From positions 2,944,891 to 2,984,925 of the forward strand of contig BFEA01000006.1 in the NCBI GenBank assembly GCA_003427395.1: a stretch of DNA of 40,035 bases, in the 5' to 3' direction. Under the pieces are notes generated by a model. That model was given only the letters and a program-made list of their open reading frames with translations, had not been told where the DNA came from and searched no databases. Positions 30,254 to 39,501 of this stretch are shown one piece after another (the first letter of the stretch is position 1; every line of letters begins with the position of its first letter). This DNA is from Chara braunii (lineage: Eukaryota; Streptophyta; Charophyceae; Charales; Characeae). The translations under genes were made by a program, and so were the position numbers.

Positions 30254-30540
30254 GATTGCAGTGGAAACACAAACAGTTTTCAGTTCGTGTTGCTTTTGCA
30301 ATCACGATCAACAAAGCGCAGGGTCACACCACTTGACGTGAAGGAATTTTCTTTCATAAACCGGTTTTCTCGCATGACCCACTTCACGTTGCATTGTCTC
30401 GGACGGGGCATCCTTCTGACGTTCGTGTATGCTTGCTTGACGAGTCAAAAGGAACAAGGAATGTCGTATATAGGGAGGTTTTGCTGGGACACAAAATGTT
30501 CTTTGTTGTTTTTTCTCTCTTCGTGTCGATGGGACCCTGA
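30253..30540 (+). pseudogene. Helitron PIF1-like helicase, C-terminal end
   Basis: The frame reads QFSVRVAFAITINKAQGHTT, then TGA, then REGIFFHKPVFSH, DPLHVALSRTGHPSDVRV and KGTRNVVYREVL. These match the last helicase motifs of Helitron Rep-Hel proteins (AFAMTINKSQGQT, PVFSHGQLYVALSR and NVVYKEVL in the family). The TGA lies where the family usually has an acidic residue. The helicase unwinds DNA in rolling-circle transposition. Only about 85 residues remain. Confidence 0.85.
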
Positions 30541-31289
30541 CAACAACAATGGAGTCGGAACACTTGCAGAAGCACAGAAAGCTTGAGTCAATAGACAACG
30601 CTGCAAGCGATACTCGTTGCCAGAAAATCTCGCCCAAGACTTAGTTAAAAGAACAAAAACGAAGAAACAGAATAGTCACTGGCAATAAATAACGACTTGG
30701 ACAATTCTGAAGACAAAACATCAAAAACCACTCCGTCCCCTCCGTCCCCCCCGCTTGCACCTCACACATCCACAACCTCCACAACAATATTGCCAAAAGA
30801 CAAAGTGATACACCAATAGGCACACCTTCCCTCGCTGAACAGATCGTCACTCTGACTAATATTCACACAATCTCGGATCAAGAAATGGCTGCCCTTGATG
30901 TGGATGTCATTGTCCATTCACAAAGAAATGTCCAACAAACACTCGTTGTTACCCAGTCTTCTCAATCTCAGCATTCTGCACTCCCGACCAACAAATCAGG
31001 ATTGCCTAATAACTCATCTGTTGTTTTGTCTACGCCAACAAACACACTGCCATAGAAAACGTTCTGCCAAAGAACTTTGGAATTCCCTGGCCAAAATGCA
31101 CGTACACAGGCTCAAACCTCGGGTCTGGTCCTTGACTGGCACAAGCTTGCACTTGAGATTGGTATCCCCAATCTCATTAATGTCCTGCTTTGGTAGTACT
31201 TTGTTGTCCAGTCTCTCGCTGCGACAGATATAAATCTGCAGTTCGAAGGCTACAAATCTGGAAGAATCAGAACTCGGCTTCCCAGAGGA
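30541..31289. other. No recognisable gene
   Basis: The 750 bases after the helicase tail contain only short chance frames. The Helitron 3' end should lie here if it survives, but I could not fix it. Confidence 0.4.
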
Positions 31290-31756
31290 GTGGTCAATTA
31301 CAGCGCGGGTAATCACAAACACGGCCAGGCGGTTCTAAACAACTTGCTGGTTGAAGATCACATACTTGCCAACAATGGAATACCTTTATCGAATTATAGA
31401 TACTATAAAGGGTTCGCAAGATTTACCAAAAGCACAAAGCGCAATGAACTCCTGAACGAACTCCGTATTAATAGATCATCCAATTGGATAATAACAAAAG
31501 GAAATACACAATCAACCTCAAGATAAAAACACTTTGCGATCCGAACACTTGGGACTACGTCGACACACTCTTGAAAATCACATACTCACGGCAACTTCAG
31601 TATCATCACATGGCATTTGATGACTACAGAGAGATGATTGTGCGACGGATTGCCACAGAGCTCACTTCAGAACAGCAGTGGGTCTACACAAGGAACCTCA
31701 ACGGACACATCCGAGGTAAAATCGTGCTTGCCAACACAGGCTATATGATTCAAGAG
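31290..31756 (+). CDS. Unrecognised protein fragments, possible exon
   Basis: Two neighbouring frames read as natural protein: one ends NWIITKGNTQSTSR (from 31290), the other runs from about 31484 with CDPNTWDYVDTLLKITYSRQ and ELTSEQQWVYTRNLNGHIRG. A good splice donor, GAG|GTAAGA, follows the second at 31756/31757. A single-base shift near 31490 would join them. No family is recognised. It may be a captured gene fragment in the Helitron, an unrelated transposon, or a host exon. Confidence 0.3.
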
Positions 31757-31894
31757 GTAAGACCCCTGCAAAACAGGTGCCCACCCTCTTTTCCCTTGCA
31801 AGTGAAGCTGCAACAGGTCATCTAGTCCCTACAGTTACAGAAATTGCTATTCGGCACGTGAGATTTGGTCGGATCTGCCCGACGGTTCGGATTT

Positions 31895-32023
31895 CCACGC
31901 GATCTTAAAGACTTTAAGACTTTAAGATCGCTTCTTTAAGATCGTGTGGCAATGCAGACTGTCCGCTTTGTCGGACGACCTGGATCATCGCACGGTCTTA
32001 AAATCTTAAGATCACGCGATGAT
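31895..32023. repeat. Two foldback palindromes of the GATCTTAAA type
   Basis: The first pairs CCACGCGATCTTAAAGA (31895) with TCTTTAAGATCGTGTGG (ending 31949), 17 bases. The second pairs ATCATCGC (31984) with GCGATGAT (ending 32023) and GTCTTAA with TTAAGAT inside. The core is shared with 3692-3721. Confidence 0.65.
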
Positions 32024-32280
32024 CTCTACCGTGGAGCTGGACGACGGTCCGCATCAACACGTCCGTTGGAAAGAGGACCTGCACAAGCCGGTAGGTAGTT
32101 GAAAAAAACGTCAGGCCTTACGCCCAGTGCCTGTTGGGCATTGGCCCCCTGATGGCCCATTGAGTTCAGGGTTTGGCCATAATCTGTGTGCGACCCGCCG
32201 ACAAACTCTATAGGATGCGCTGCATCGTAACAAAGTCGACAAACGCCTTACACGAACAGACTCCTCTACGCTTGGACACA

Positions 32281-32430
32281 CACATGCTCGCGCAAAAGCA
32301 AGCATGCACATGGACATACACACACGCACTCATGTATGCACTTGCATTTTAGACACACACATGCCCACGTATGTACGCACTTGCATCCTGGACACACACA
32401 TGCCTACGCATGTATGCACCTGCATCCTGG
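32281..32430. repeat. Tandem minisatellite, about 38-bp unit
   Basis: Units containing GACACACACATGCCYACG followed by TATG-ACGCACTTGCATCCTG begin near 32352 and 32390, with diverged copies before them. It merges into the CA-rich region downstream. Confidence 0.6.
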
Positions 32431-32433
32431 GCA

Positions 32434-32496
32434 GATTGTCGAGGTTCAACCTCCTCATGAGTCGGTGAAAGTCCGGCGAAACAGTCTGACACAATC
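32434..32496 (+). ncRNA. Degenerate hammerhead-like sequence
   Basis: The plus strand reads CTCATGA (consensus CTGATGA, one core change), a 5-pair stem GTCGG/CCGGC with loop TGAAAGT, then GAAA, CA, GTC. Outer bases GATTGT (32434) and ACAATC (ending 32496) pair. Between them lies a small GAGGT-TCA-ACCTC hairpin in the stem I position. The G5-to-C change and the missing base of stem I make activity unlikely. It may be a relic of a retrozyme or a Penelope-like element, or chance. Confidence 0.35.
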
Positions 32497-32532
32497 ATTC
32501 TTCCTTTTGCGGAGTTATGCATGGCGAATGCG

Positions 32533-32571
32533 CACGCACACGAACATGCACACGCACACACACACACATCG

Positions 32572-32615
<44 letters not shown>

Positions 32616-32809
32616 CAACGCACATGCACACATCCACGCACACACACACCCATCCATGTGCACACACATACACACACACTCTTACATGCACGCACATACA
32701 CACACCACATAATAACGAACATGGCAAATACATTATGTGTGTATGTGTGTGTGTGTGTGTGTGTGTATGTGTGTGTGTGTGTGTGTGCGTGCGCGCGCAC
32801 AAGAGAGAG

Positions 32810-32840
<31 letters not shown>
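32533..32840. repeat. (CA)n, (GT)n and (GA)n microsatellites
   Basis: CA-rich DNA (densest at 32570-32613) is followed by GT-rich DNA (32735-32788) and (GA)n (32803-32840). The CA and GT tracts are complementary and could form a long hairpin. The tract ends where gypsy-2 begins. Long His/Thr or Val/Cys frames here are artefacts. Confidence 0.9.
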
Positions 32841-32841
<1 letters not shown>

Positions 32842-32845
<4 letters not shown>

Positions 32846-34065
32846 CAGTTGGGCAATGTACGTAGAGCCAAGGATCCGCAATGTGATAAAAAGGACTGAA
32901 TGGACAATACAATGTCAGTTGAGCATCAACAAGCAATGTACACCTTGATATATACAAAATGGCACATAATAGCGCAACAAAAGACTTTAAGATAGGTCCT
33001 GACCTGACCGGGACTGACACGACATCCCATCATACATCACACATGTAAGAGGAGGAGGAGGGACCGCACACGAGGAAGAAGGGTCCCTCCTTGTACACAC
33101 ATATGGGGAGGTACCACAAACGAGAGATGGGAAGAGAGCGAGCGACGAAGATGAAGGTAGGTCGCAATAGCGAAGTCGAAAAATAGTCTCTTGCCGATGT
33201 CCAATCAATGTCTGTCTCAGAAATGTCGAATCAGATCCTGGGCGCCATGCCCATGGTAACCCCCTGCCTGTATCGTCTGCGTGTAACCACTTTTACCCTC
33301 GTATCTGAAGAAGAAGAAGAAAAAGAAAAAGAAGGAGAGAGGAGAGAGAGAGAGATGGAGGGGGAGACGAAGAGATCGTCCTCCCTACTGTCTCACCTGC
33401 AGGAAAACTGTCGTCACTGACTACCGCGTGGTTGTGGTCTTCTGCAGGTTGCGAGTAGAGTCCCAGCTATGACGCCAAGTAAGTCCGTTGTCCGCAGGTA
33501 TGGCCTCCGCCCTCGCCTGCGTACTCCCCTACCTCTAGTTCGCAGCGCAGTGCTGGTCGAGCAGTATGTTGCTTGAGAAGTGAGCTACCCGAACTGTGCC
33601 CGGCCCAACCGCTGTCCAGCTATATGTAGCACTGGGCGGCCGGAGCTACCCGGTGCTGGCCTTAGAAACGGCCCAGCTAGTCTGGGTCCCTACCGGATGT
33701 CCAGACCATGCTGCTGATGCAGCAGGCGCAAAAACGAGCTAGGCCTGGATCAGGCCTTGTTCCTATGCACCTGGCCAAAGGCGCTGCCTTGGTGCATGAG
33801 ATCCGAAACGGTACCGGTACCGTTGAGTCGAGCGCCAAAACATCCTTGGTTTCGGGAGGGTCTCGCGTCTCTATACCTAGCCCAAGGCGTTGCCTTGGGG
33901 TTTGCAAGTCCGAAACATCGTCTGCACAGATAAGGGACAAGGCAAGGGTAAGTAGATAAATAAATAAATAAATATTGTCGCCTTTATGTGAAATTTGCGG
34001 CCTGGGGTCGCCATGGGCCTCCAAGGCGCATGAAATGGGCCCGTGTGCAGGCGCAGCATGTAACA
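32842..34065 (-). repeat. 3' LTR of gypsy-2
   Basis: This 1224-bp LTR starts TGCCCAGTTGGGCA and ends GCATGTAACA on the plus strand, thus TG...CA. The first 530 bases match 39502-40035. Inside are GA-rich microsatellites (33308-33356), a CCCAAGGC-GTT-GCCTTGGG hairpin (33881-33899) and a TAAA run (33953-33973). Confidence 0.88.
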
Positions 34066-34077
34066 CCCCCCCCTCCT
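34066..34077 (-). promoter_or_regulatory. Polypurine tract of gypsy-2
   Basis: The minus strand reads AAGGAGGGGGGG directly before the LTR start TGTTACATGC. This is the plus-strand primer site and confirms the LTR edge. Confidence 0.8.
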
Positions 34078-34124
34078 TATGAAATCGAGCCGGGTCGAGG
34101 GCGAAGCTGACGATCTAATGGTGG

Positions 34125-34450
34125 AACCTAGACGTGGGTGCGAAGTGGAGCCGAAGATACCGGCTTGCCTTGCCTCTTGCGTTCGTAGCATGCGAGAACA
34201 TCCGGTGTTGTTGCTTGGAGTTCCGCACGAGTCAACCAACGATCATCTTTGTGTGTGCAGTACGCAAAGTGTATTCAGTCGGCCTGTTGCCGTAGCGTTG
34301 CTGGGAGATGATGTTGCCGACCTCTTGAAAATCGTTCATACTGGGTGGGTCTTGCGATCGTCGCCCGGGAAAGTCGTCATGTTCCGCTGGCGTGTAAAGA
34401 GCCAACTTGGAGCAATGAAAGACCGGGTAGACGGGCAAGTGGGCGGGCAC
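34125..34450 (-). pseudogene. gypsy-2 chromodomain
   Basis: After YPVFHCSKLALYTPAEHDDF the chromodomain starts at EVGNIISQQRYGNRPTEYTL. The frame is lost near 34245 (stop at 34232), but its second half continues in a neighbouring frame with KDDRWLTRAELQATTPDVLA and CYERKRQGK. Both halves match chromovirus chromodomains, so a single-base shift splits it. The gene's true stop would lie near 34125, just before the polypurine tract. Confidence 0.75.
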
Positions 34451-35390
34451 CTAAATGATGAAGGAATGTCCTTCGGGTGCATCCCCCTCGGGTGCCACGA
34501 TCAGCCAGGGCCCCATCCATTCCGGGAGGAGCTTGCGAGAGATATCTTGTTCGAGGCTGAACTCCGAGGCGGAAACCCAAACAAGATCGCCGGCGCGGAA
34601 TGGACAAGGAGGACACTGGCGATTGGTGTGTTGGCTCATGCCTTGCTGCGTCTTAACCATCTCGTCGTGTGCCTTGACAAGTAGCTCTTGCATCCGACGC
34701 AAGAAGAGAAGATGGTCGTCGCTCGCGGTCGCTCGTGGAATGATTGTGTCCAACAGAGAAGTGACCGGCGAACCGTGCTCGAACTCGAAGGGCGACATCC
34801 CGATAGCCTGGTGGATGGACGAGTTGTATGCCAACTCGACATCCGGCAACCGCTCAACCCAATCCTTTTGGTCGGGACGGATGAGAGTGCGAAGGAGAAC
34901 CTGTGCGGTCTGATGCGCCCTCTCCTTTTGGCCATCGGTTTGGGGGTGGCGCGCCGAACTTGGCTTGAGAGATGAGCCCCATTGTTTGATAAGCGCCAAC
35001 CAAAAATCGGACATGAACCGAGTGTCGTTGTCACATACGATTTCCTTGGGGTAACCCTTGCTTCGAATCCAACCGGCGTAAAGAACCTCGGCCAACTCCG
35101 GTGCCTTGGCCTGATAGCGGCAAGGCAAAAACATGGCGAACTTGGTGAGTCGGTCGACCACCGTGAGAATCCCATCCACACCTGTCTTGGGCTTGGGGAA
35201 CGGCCCGGTAATGTCCATGGCAATCGCTCCCTTCGGCGCAAGGGGACCGGTAATGGTCGCAACGCGCGGTACGGACGATGATTGCGAGATTTGCAGCATC
35301 GGCAAACCTCACATGACTCGCAATAGTGTGTGACTTCGCCGAGAAGGCCGGGCCACCAAAAGCGCTCACGAAATCGGCCAATCGTTCGAT
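34451..35390 (-). pseudogene. gypsy-2 integrase
   Basis: The zinc-binding domain lies at the end of the upstream frame (HDAPATEHFGVNRTIGRF, then CESCEVCRCC, about 35290-35420). After a frame change near 35270 the catalytic core has AIAMDITGPFP (Asp), IVCDNDTRFMSDFW (Asp) and SARHPQTDGQKERAHQ (Glu). So all three catalytic acids are kept. The C-terminal part has FRAGDLVWV and LLPEWMGPWLIV, the GPY/F-like module. Confidence 0.88.
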
Positions 35391-36240
35391 TGACTCCAAA
35401 GTGTTCGGTGGCGGGAGCATCGTGGAACTCACCAAGAAGCCGTGTACGCAAGTGAGAGTCACTTGGTACGCAAAGAAGGTCCTTCCCCCGCGTGTGGACA
35501 AGCAAGTACCCCTCTTGGATCCGGTAGTGAGAAGGCGCCGAATTAGGAGAAGAGCAATTTGCATACTTCTCGAGAAACTCGAGGTCGGCTTGGTAGCCGC
35601 AGATGAAGCTGTCCTGCAGGTCGTCGTCGATCTCGAAAGTCGAGTAGATTGCGGTACAATGATCTGGATACCGTGAAAGAGCATCCGCAAAACGGTTAGG
35701 CTTCCCCGAAATGTGATCGGGAAGGAAGTCGAATTGGTCAATGAAAGCCATCCAACGGGCAATCGTGCTATTGATAGTGTTTTGGGTCTTGTAGAAGACC
35801 AAGGGATTGTTGTCTGGTACACATCGGAATTGACTTTGACCAAGGAGGAAGTGCCACCACACCTTGAGCGCATGGACGAAGGCTAGGAGCTCCTTGCGTG
35901 CATCATCAAAGGAGTGCAGGGCGGGCACTTTCTTTCTGAAGTATTCAACCAGGTGCCAGTCCACGCCATCGCGTTGTTCGAGGATGGCACCAATGCCATA
36001 GTTGGACGCATCCGTAGTGACACGCGTTGGCAATAGCGGGTCGTATTTGCGCAAGGCTTCCGCGAATAATAACGCGGCTTTGAGGGCCAAAAATGATTCT
36101 CGCGCATCCTCTCCGAAATCGAATGGTCGATCCTCGCATTGAAGCTTGGTTAAATGAGCCGCAATCTTCGAGTATCCTTTTATGAAACATTGGTAGTAGC
36201 CGGCAAGGTCAAGAAACGACCAGACATCCGTGATGTTCCG
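35391..36240 (-). pseudogene. gypsy-2 RNase H and connection
   Basis: The long frame 34636-36090 starts in the RNase H domain: VTTDASNYGIGAILEQRDG (Asp), DDARKELLAFVHALKVW (Glu), VPDNNPLVFY (Asp) and ISGKPNRFADALSRYPD at the end. The connection upstream (WSFLDLAGYYQCFIKGYSK) is in a neighbouring frame. The catalytic acids are kept, and this stretch of about 280 codons has no stop. Confidence 0.88.
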
Positions 36241-36960
36241 CGGCTCTGGCCACTCTTTGATGGCTTAAATCTTGTCCGACGACGGACTGATGCCCTCCAG
36301 TGTGACAAAATGGCCCAAGTATTTGAACTCTTGCCGAACAAATTCACACTTGTCGCGGTTGGCCCTGTACTTGGTGCGGTGGAGCGTCTCCAACACTCGT
36401 CAAAGGTGCTCAAAATGATCCTCCCATGTACGGCCGTAGACGAGAATGTCGTCTAAGTAGACCTGTACGAACCGGTCCAACATCGCACGAAACTTGTTGG
36501 TCGTTGCCACTTGAAAGGTTGTCGGGGCATTGGTGAGGCCAAAAGGCATGACCACCCACTCAAAATGCCCATACCGCGTCTTGAAGGCGGATTTATAGCG
36601 ATCGTTCGGCCGGATCGAAATCTGATGGTACCCTGACTTCAAATCCAACTTAGAGAAGTACTTCGCGCCGCCAAATCACTCAAGAAGATCGTCAATACGA
36701 GGAAGAGGCCCCGTATTTTTGGCGGTTTGCGCGTTGAGCTTGCGATAGTCGATCCACAATCGTACATACTTGTTCTTCTTCCGTACAAAGAGAACTGGCG
36801 CTCCATATGGTGAGCTACTAAAGCGGATCCAACCCTTGTCCAACAAGTCGTCGAGTTGCGGGCGGAGGACCGTAATCTCCTCCTCGCTCATGCGATAAAT
36901 GCAACCTTTCGGCGGCACGACACCGGCCTCAAGAATGATCTCGTGAGAGATCAACCGATC
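36241..36960 (-). pseudogene. gypsy-2 reverse transcriptase
   Basis: The fingers part has [33 protein letters not shown] and [16 protein letters not shown] near 36677 follows DDLLE. The palm then reads LDLKSGYHQISIRPNDRYKS, VVMPFGLTNAPTTFQ and VQVYLDDILVYGR with the Asp pair. A frame change near 36400 leads to YRANRDKCEF and YLGHFVTLEG, and a TAA follows SSDKI. The enzyme turns element RNA into cDNA. Confidence 0.9.
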
Positions 36961-37510
36961 CGACACCATTTCGGTAGGTGACTCGAAGATGTCGGCAAAC
37001 TTGTCAAGCAACCGCACCACACGGGGGTTCGAAGACAAGTCTGTGGGGGAAGAGTCGGCTACCGCGACGGTTCGTAGGACGCATAGGCCTATCTCATCAG
37101 GCTGCTCGTAAGCGCAAGTAGCCCGGAACGACTTGGTCGTCACCACTTGGCACCGGATCGAAGGGTGGGGAAGAGGAATAGTACACGGTACTTTGGGACC
37201 GAAGGCGTCCCGGACGGTAAGAGTCCGCTGGTGGAAGTTGACCGTGTGATCCGCACTTGCAAGCCAAGGCATTCCCAATGTGATATTGAAGTCTGTGTCG
37301 AAAATGTCGAACGTCACCGGTTCGCATGCATGAGGTGTGAAATACATCGGACGACTTCGATATAGTGGTCAAGAAGTGTTGCGTTTTTCCGTCCGCCAAC
37401 TTGATTGTCGTTGGGTTTGTCTTCCGTCGAACTTGTGCACCTAGGCCAGCCTTTTGCATAAAGGCTTGGCTCATGAAATTGCAAGACGCGCCGCTATCCA
37501 GCAAAGCGCT
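36961..37510 (-). pseudogene. gypsy-2 aspartic protease
   Basis: The active site LDSGASCNFMSQAFMQ (near 37500) is intact, unlike that of gypsy-1. It is followed by IKLADGKTQHFL. After a frame change near 37370 the second half reads [18 protein letters not shown], the usual ILGMDWL-type segment. A linker leads to RT in the same frame (36676-37347). Confidence 0.82.
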
Positions 37511-39489
37511 TCAGGACGGTTGCCCAACTTGGATGTGGACATAGAAGAGCGGTGCGTTGTTGTCGTCGTACCGCTGCTTGCGAAACTTGCGGGCCACCAG
37601 GGTAACATACGCAAGGATGTCCCCCACCACAGCTTCGTCATCCGTTGACGAAGTTGGTGGTGCATAGAAGTATAAGTACGTGCGGAGATGAGCGCAAAAT
37701 GCTGTGCATTGCGGTCCCGACAAGCGGCCCGTGGTCGGGAGAGGAAGCCATGCGAAATCCTCGGACGTGAGCGGGTCCAATACCTCTATGTTGAACTCGC
37801 GCGCCGAATCCCATTAAGAACCACTTGAAAACGATATGTCGCCAGTTCCGAACGGAGAAGATGGCGCTCACACGTCTCGTCCTTGAGCATGAGTACCCAG
37901 CGTAGGAACCAGCCGGGCAGCATAGTCCTCGTACAAATATAGAAGAGGACTATTGACTTTCGCATGTGCCTTGGAACGAAGGGCGGTCACCCGCGAAGCA
38001 ACCGGTACTGAAGGTGTCGGGAGTGTCGTCAACTCACTCCCGGTGGTGCTCAGTTTCCCTACTTGCCCTTGCCGTGAGGCAGCAAAGGGCAGCCCACTGT
38101 TGCGTGGAGATCGCTGTTGCACCACAAGCAATAGCCGAATTTCGTGCGTAACTTGTACATGCTCTCCAAAAGACCATAGTGGGTCCAGGGATCTTGAGCT
38201 GCTGCGCCGGGCCCGGGGAATGTGGTGTTTGTCTTCGATTTTCCGCGTCCTCAGCCTCTGCTAGGGCGACCACCATCCCGGGCGGCTGCGAGTCTGTCCC
38301 CTTCATTGGTAGACACGGTCTCGCTTGAGGGGTCGGTCAACATCGTCGCCGCGACCACGACCACTTTCGGCCGATGCTGTTCTCTGCTCGGGCCTGTCGC
38401 AGGTGAGAGGTTCTTGGCCTCCATGTTCGTGACGATGATCTCCTCGGCCTTGTCGACGAGCTCCGCTGTTGTAGTGAGCGTGTCTGCGACTTGAGTCAGC
38501 ATCGTGGACAATGTCGGACATGACCTCGAGATGAAGTAGTGTTTCATAGCTCGAAAGCCCATTGGTGCGCCTGGTACGGATGTCAAGCGTTGGAACTTGG
38601 CAATCCAATCTCCTCCTGGCAGCGTGTTTTGGTGGAACTTGATAAGCTTGTCAATGGCTTTCATTTCCGGCGGCTCGATCTGGAACCGCTTATGCCATGC
38701 TGCCTTCAGATCCGCCCAGTTGATCTTGGTATGCAAGCCGATCGCCCCTCGCGCCGTATTTCGACAAGAGGTTGTCCAACCATGCCTGGCACGCGCCCCC
38801 CGATCGGGAGTACAAGTACGCATGGTGCTTTGCTTCGGGGACGTGGTGGAGCTGCATTTTGAGCTCGAAATGGCGGAACCAAGGAATCAGGTCCGTCTTT
38901 GTTGCGTCGCAAAAGATCTCCTGACTGTCGAACTTCGAAGTTGACACATGCTTGGGTGAGTGGCGGCAGTGCAGATCCGCTGCTCACGTTGTTGAGTCGT
39001 GGTTCGCTGTAGCTGCATGTCGTCCTTGAGTACGCCGACGTCGACTTCGAATGCGTTGAGTCGGTCGGAGGTGTTGGAGGCGTTGGCGATGGGGGCGGCG
39101 ACCGGTCGTTGCTCCAACGGCTAAAGGCGGCTGTTGACTTGATCCAACGTCCGTTGCTGGTTCTTTACCGTGTCGTCGAGGCTATGGATGTCCTCTTGCT
39201 GTGCAATGCGCGTTGCGAGGAGATCCGTGAGGTGGGAGAGCAACAACGAGATGCGTGGTCCGCTGTCGCTGAATTCGCCACCTTCGGTCTCGGTCCGCCA
39301 TGCCGCTGCCATAGTGAGCAAAGCTCGCTCCTCTCCGAATACCTTCTCGCGTCGCTGATTGCGTTCTTCATCGGCAGCCTTTGCTGTGGCCTCGTTGTGC
39401 TGGCGCTGCTGTTCGATCGCCAACAGAAATGTATTTTCGACGTCCTCCGCCTTCTTCTTCTCTGCGGCTGCTGCTGCATCCGCCCGTTG
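37511..39489 (-). pseudogene. gypsy-2 gag
   Basis: The N-terminal part (39121-39480) is an Ala/Glu-rich coiled coil (EKKKAEDVENTFLLAIEQQ) with no clear start codon. The capsid region lies in 38690-38947 (WFRHFELKMQLHHV, YGARGDRLAY) and 38251-38740 (INWADLKAAWHKRFQIEPPE, DWIAKFQRL). A perfect CCHC knuckle, CLWCNSDLHATVGC, lies at 38089-38130. At least four frame changes occur. The region 37511-37870, between knuckle and protease, shows no known domain. Confidence 0.8.
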
Positions 39490-39501
39490 CGAACTGATAC
39501 A
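39490..39501 (-). promoter_or_regulatory. Probable primer binding site of gypsy-2
   Basis: Directly next to the LTR end the minus strand reads TGTATCAGTTCG, resembling the tRNA-Met complement TGGTATCAGAGC with one missing base and a divergent 3' half. The position is right; the match is weak. Confidence 0.5.

Larger units (their letters stand above)
28158..30540 (+). mobile_element. Truncated Helitron remnant
   Basis: The right part encodes the unmistakable end of the Helitron PIF1-like helicase (30253-30540). Upstream frames (28158-28544, 28733-30098) carry repeated short basic motifs that may be the N-terminal part of the same protein. The HUH replicase and most of the helicase are missing between 30098 and 30253. 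The 5' TC and 3' hairpin-CTRR ends were not located. Borders are therefore only those of the coding remains. Confidence 0.6.

Noticed and set aside
32336-32948. His/Thr-rich and Val/Cys-rich ORFs near the CA tract
   Set aside because: They are translations of microsatellites.
37085-37110. CTGATGA on the minus strand at about 37100
   Set aside because: It lies inside the gypsy-2 pol coding sequence without the other hammerhead parts.
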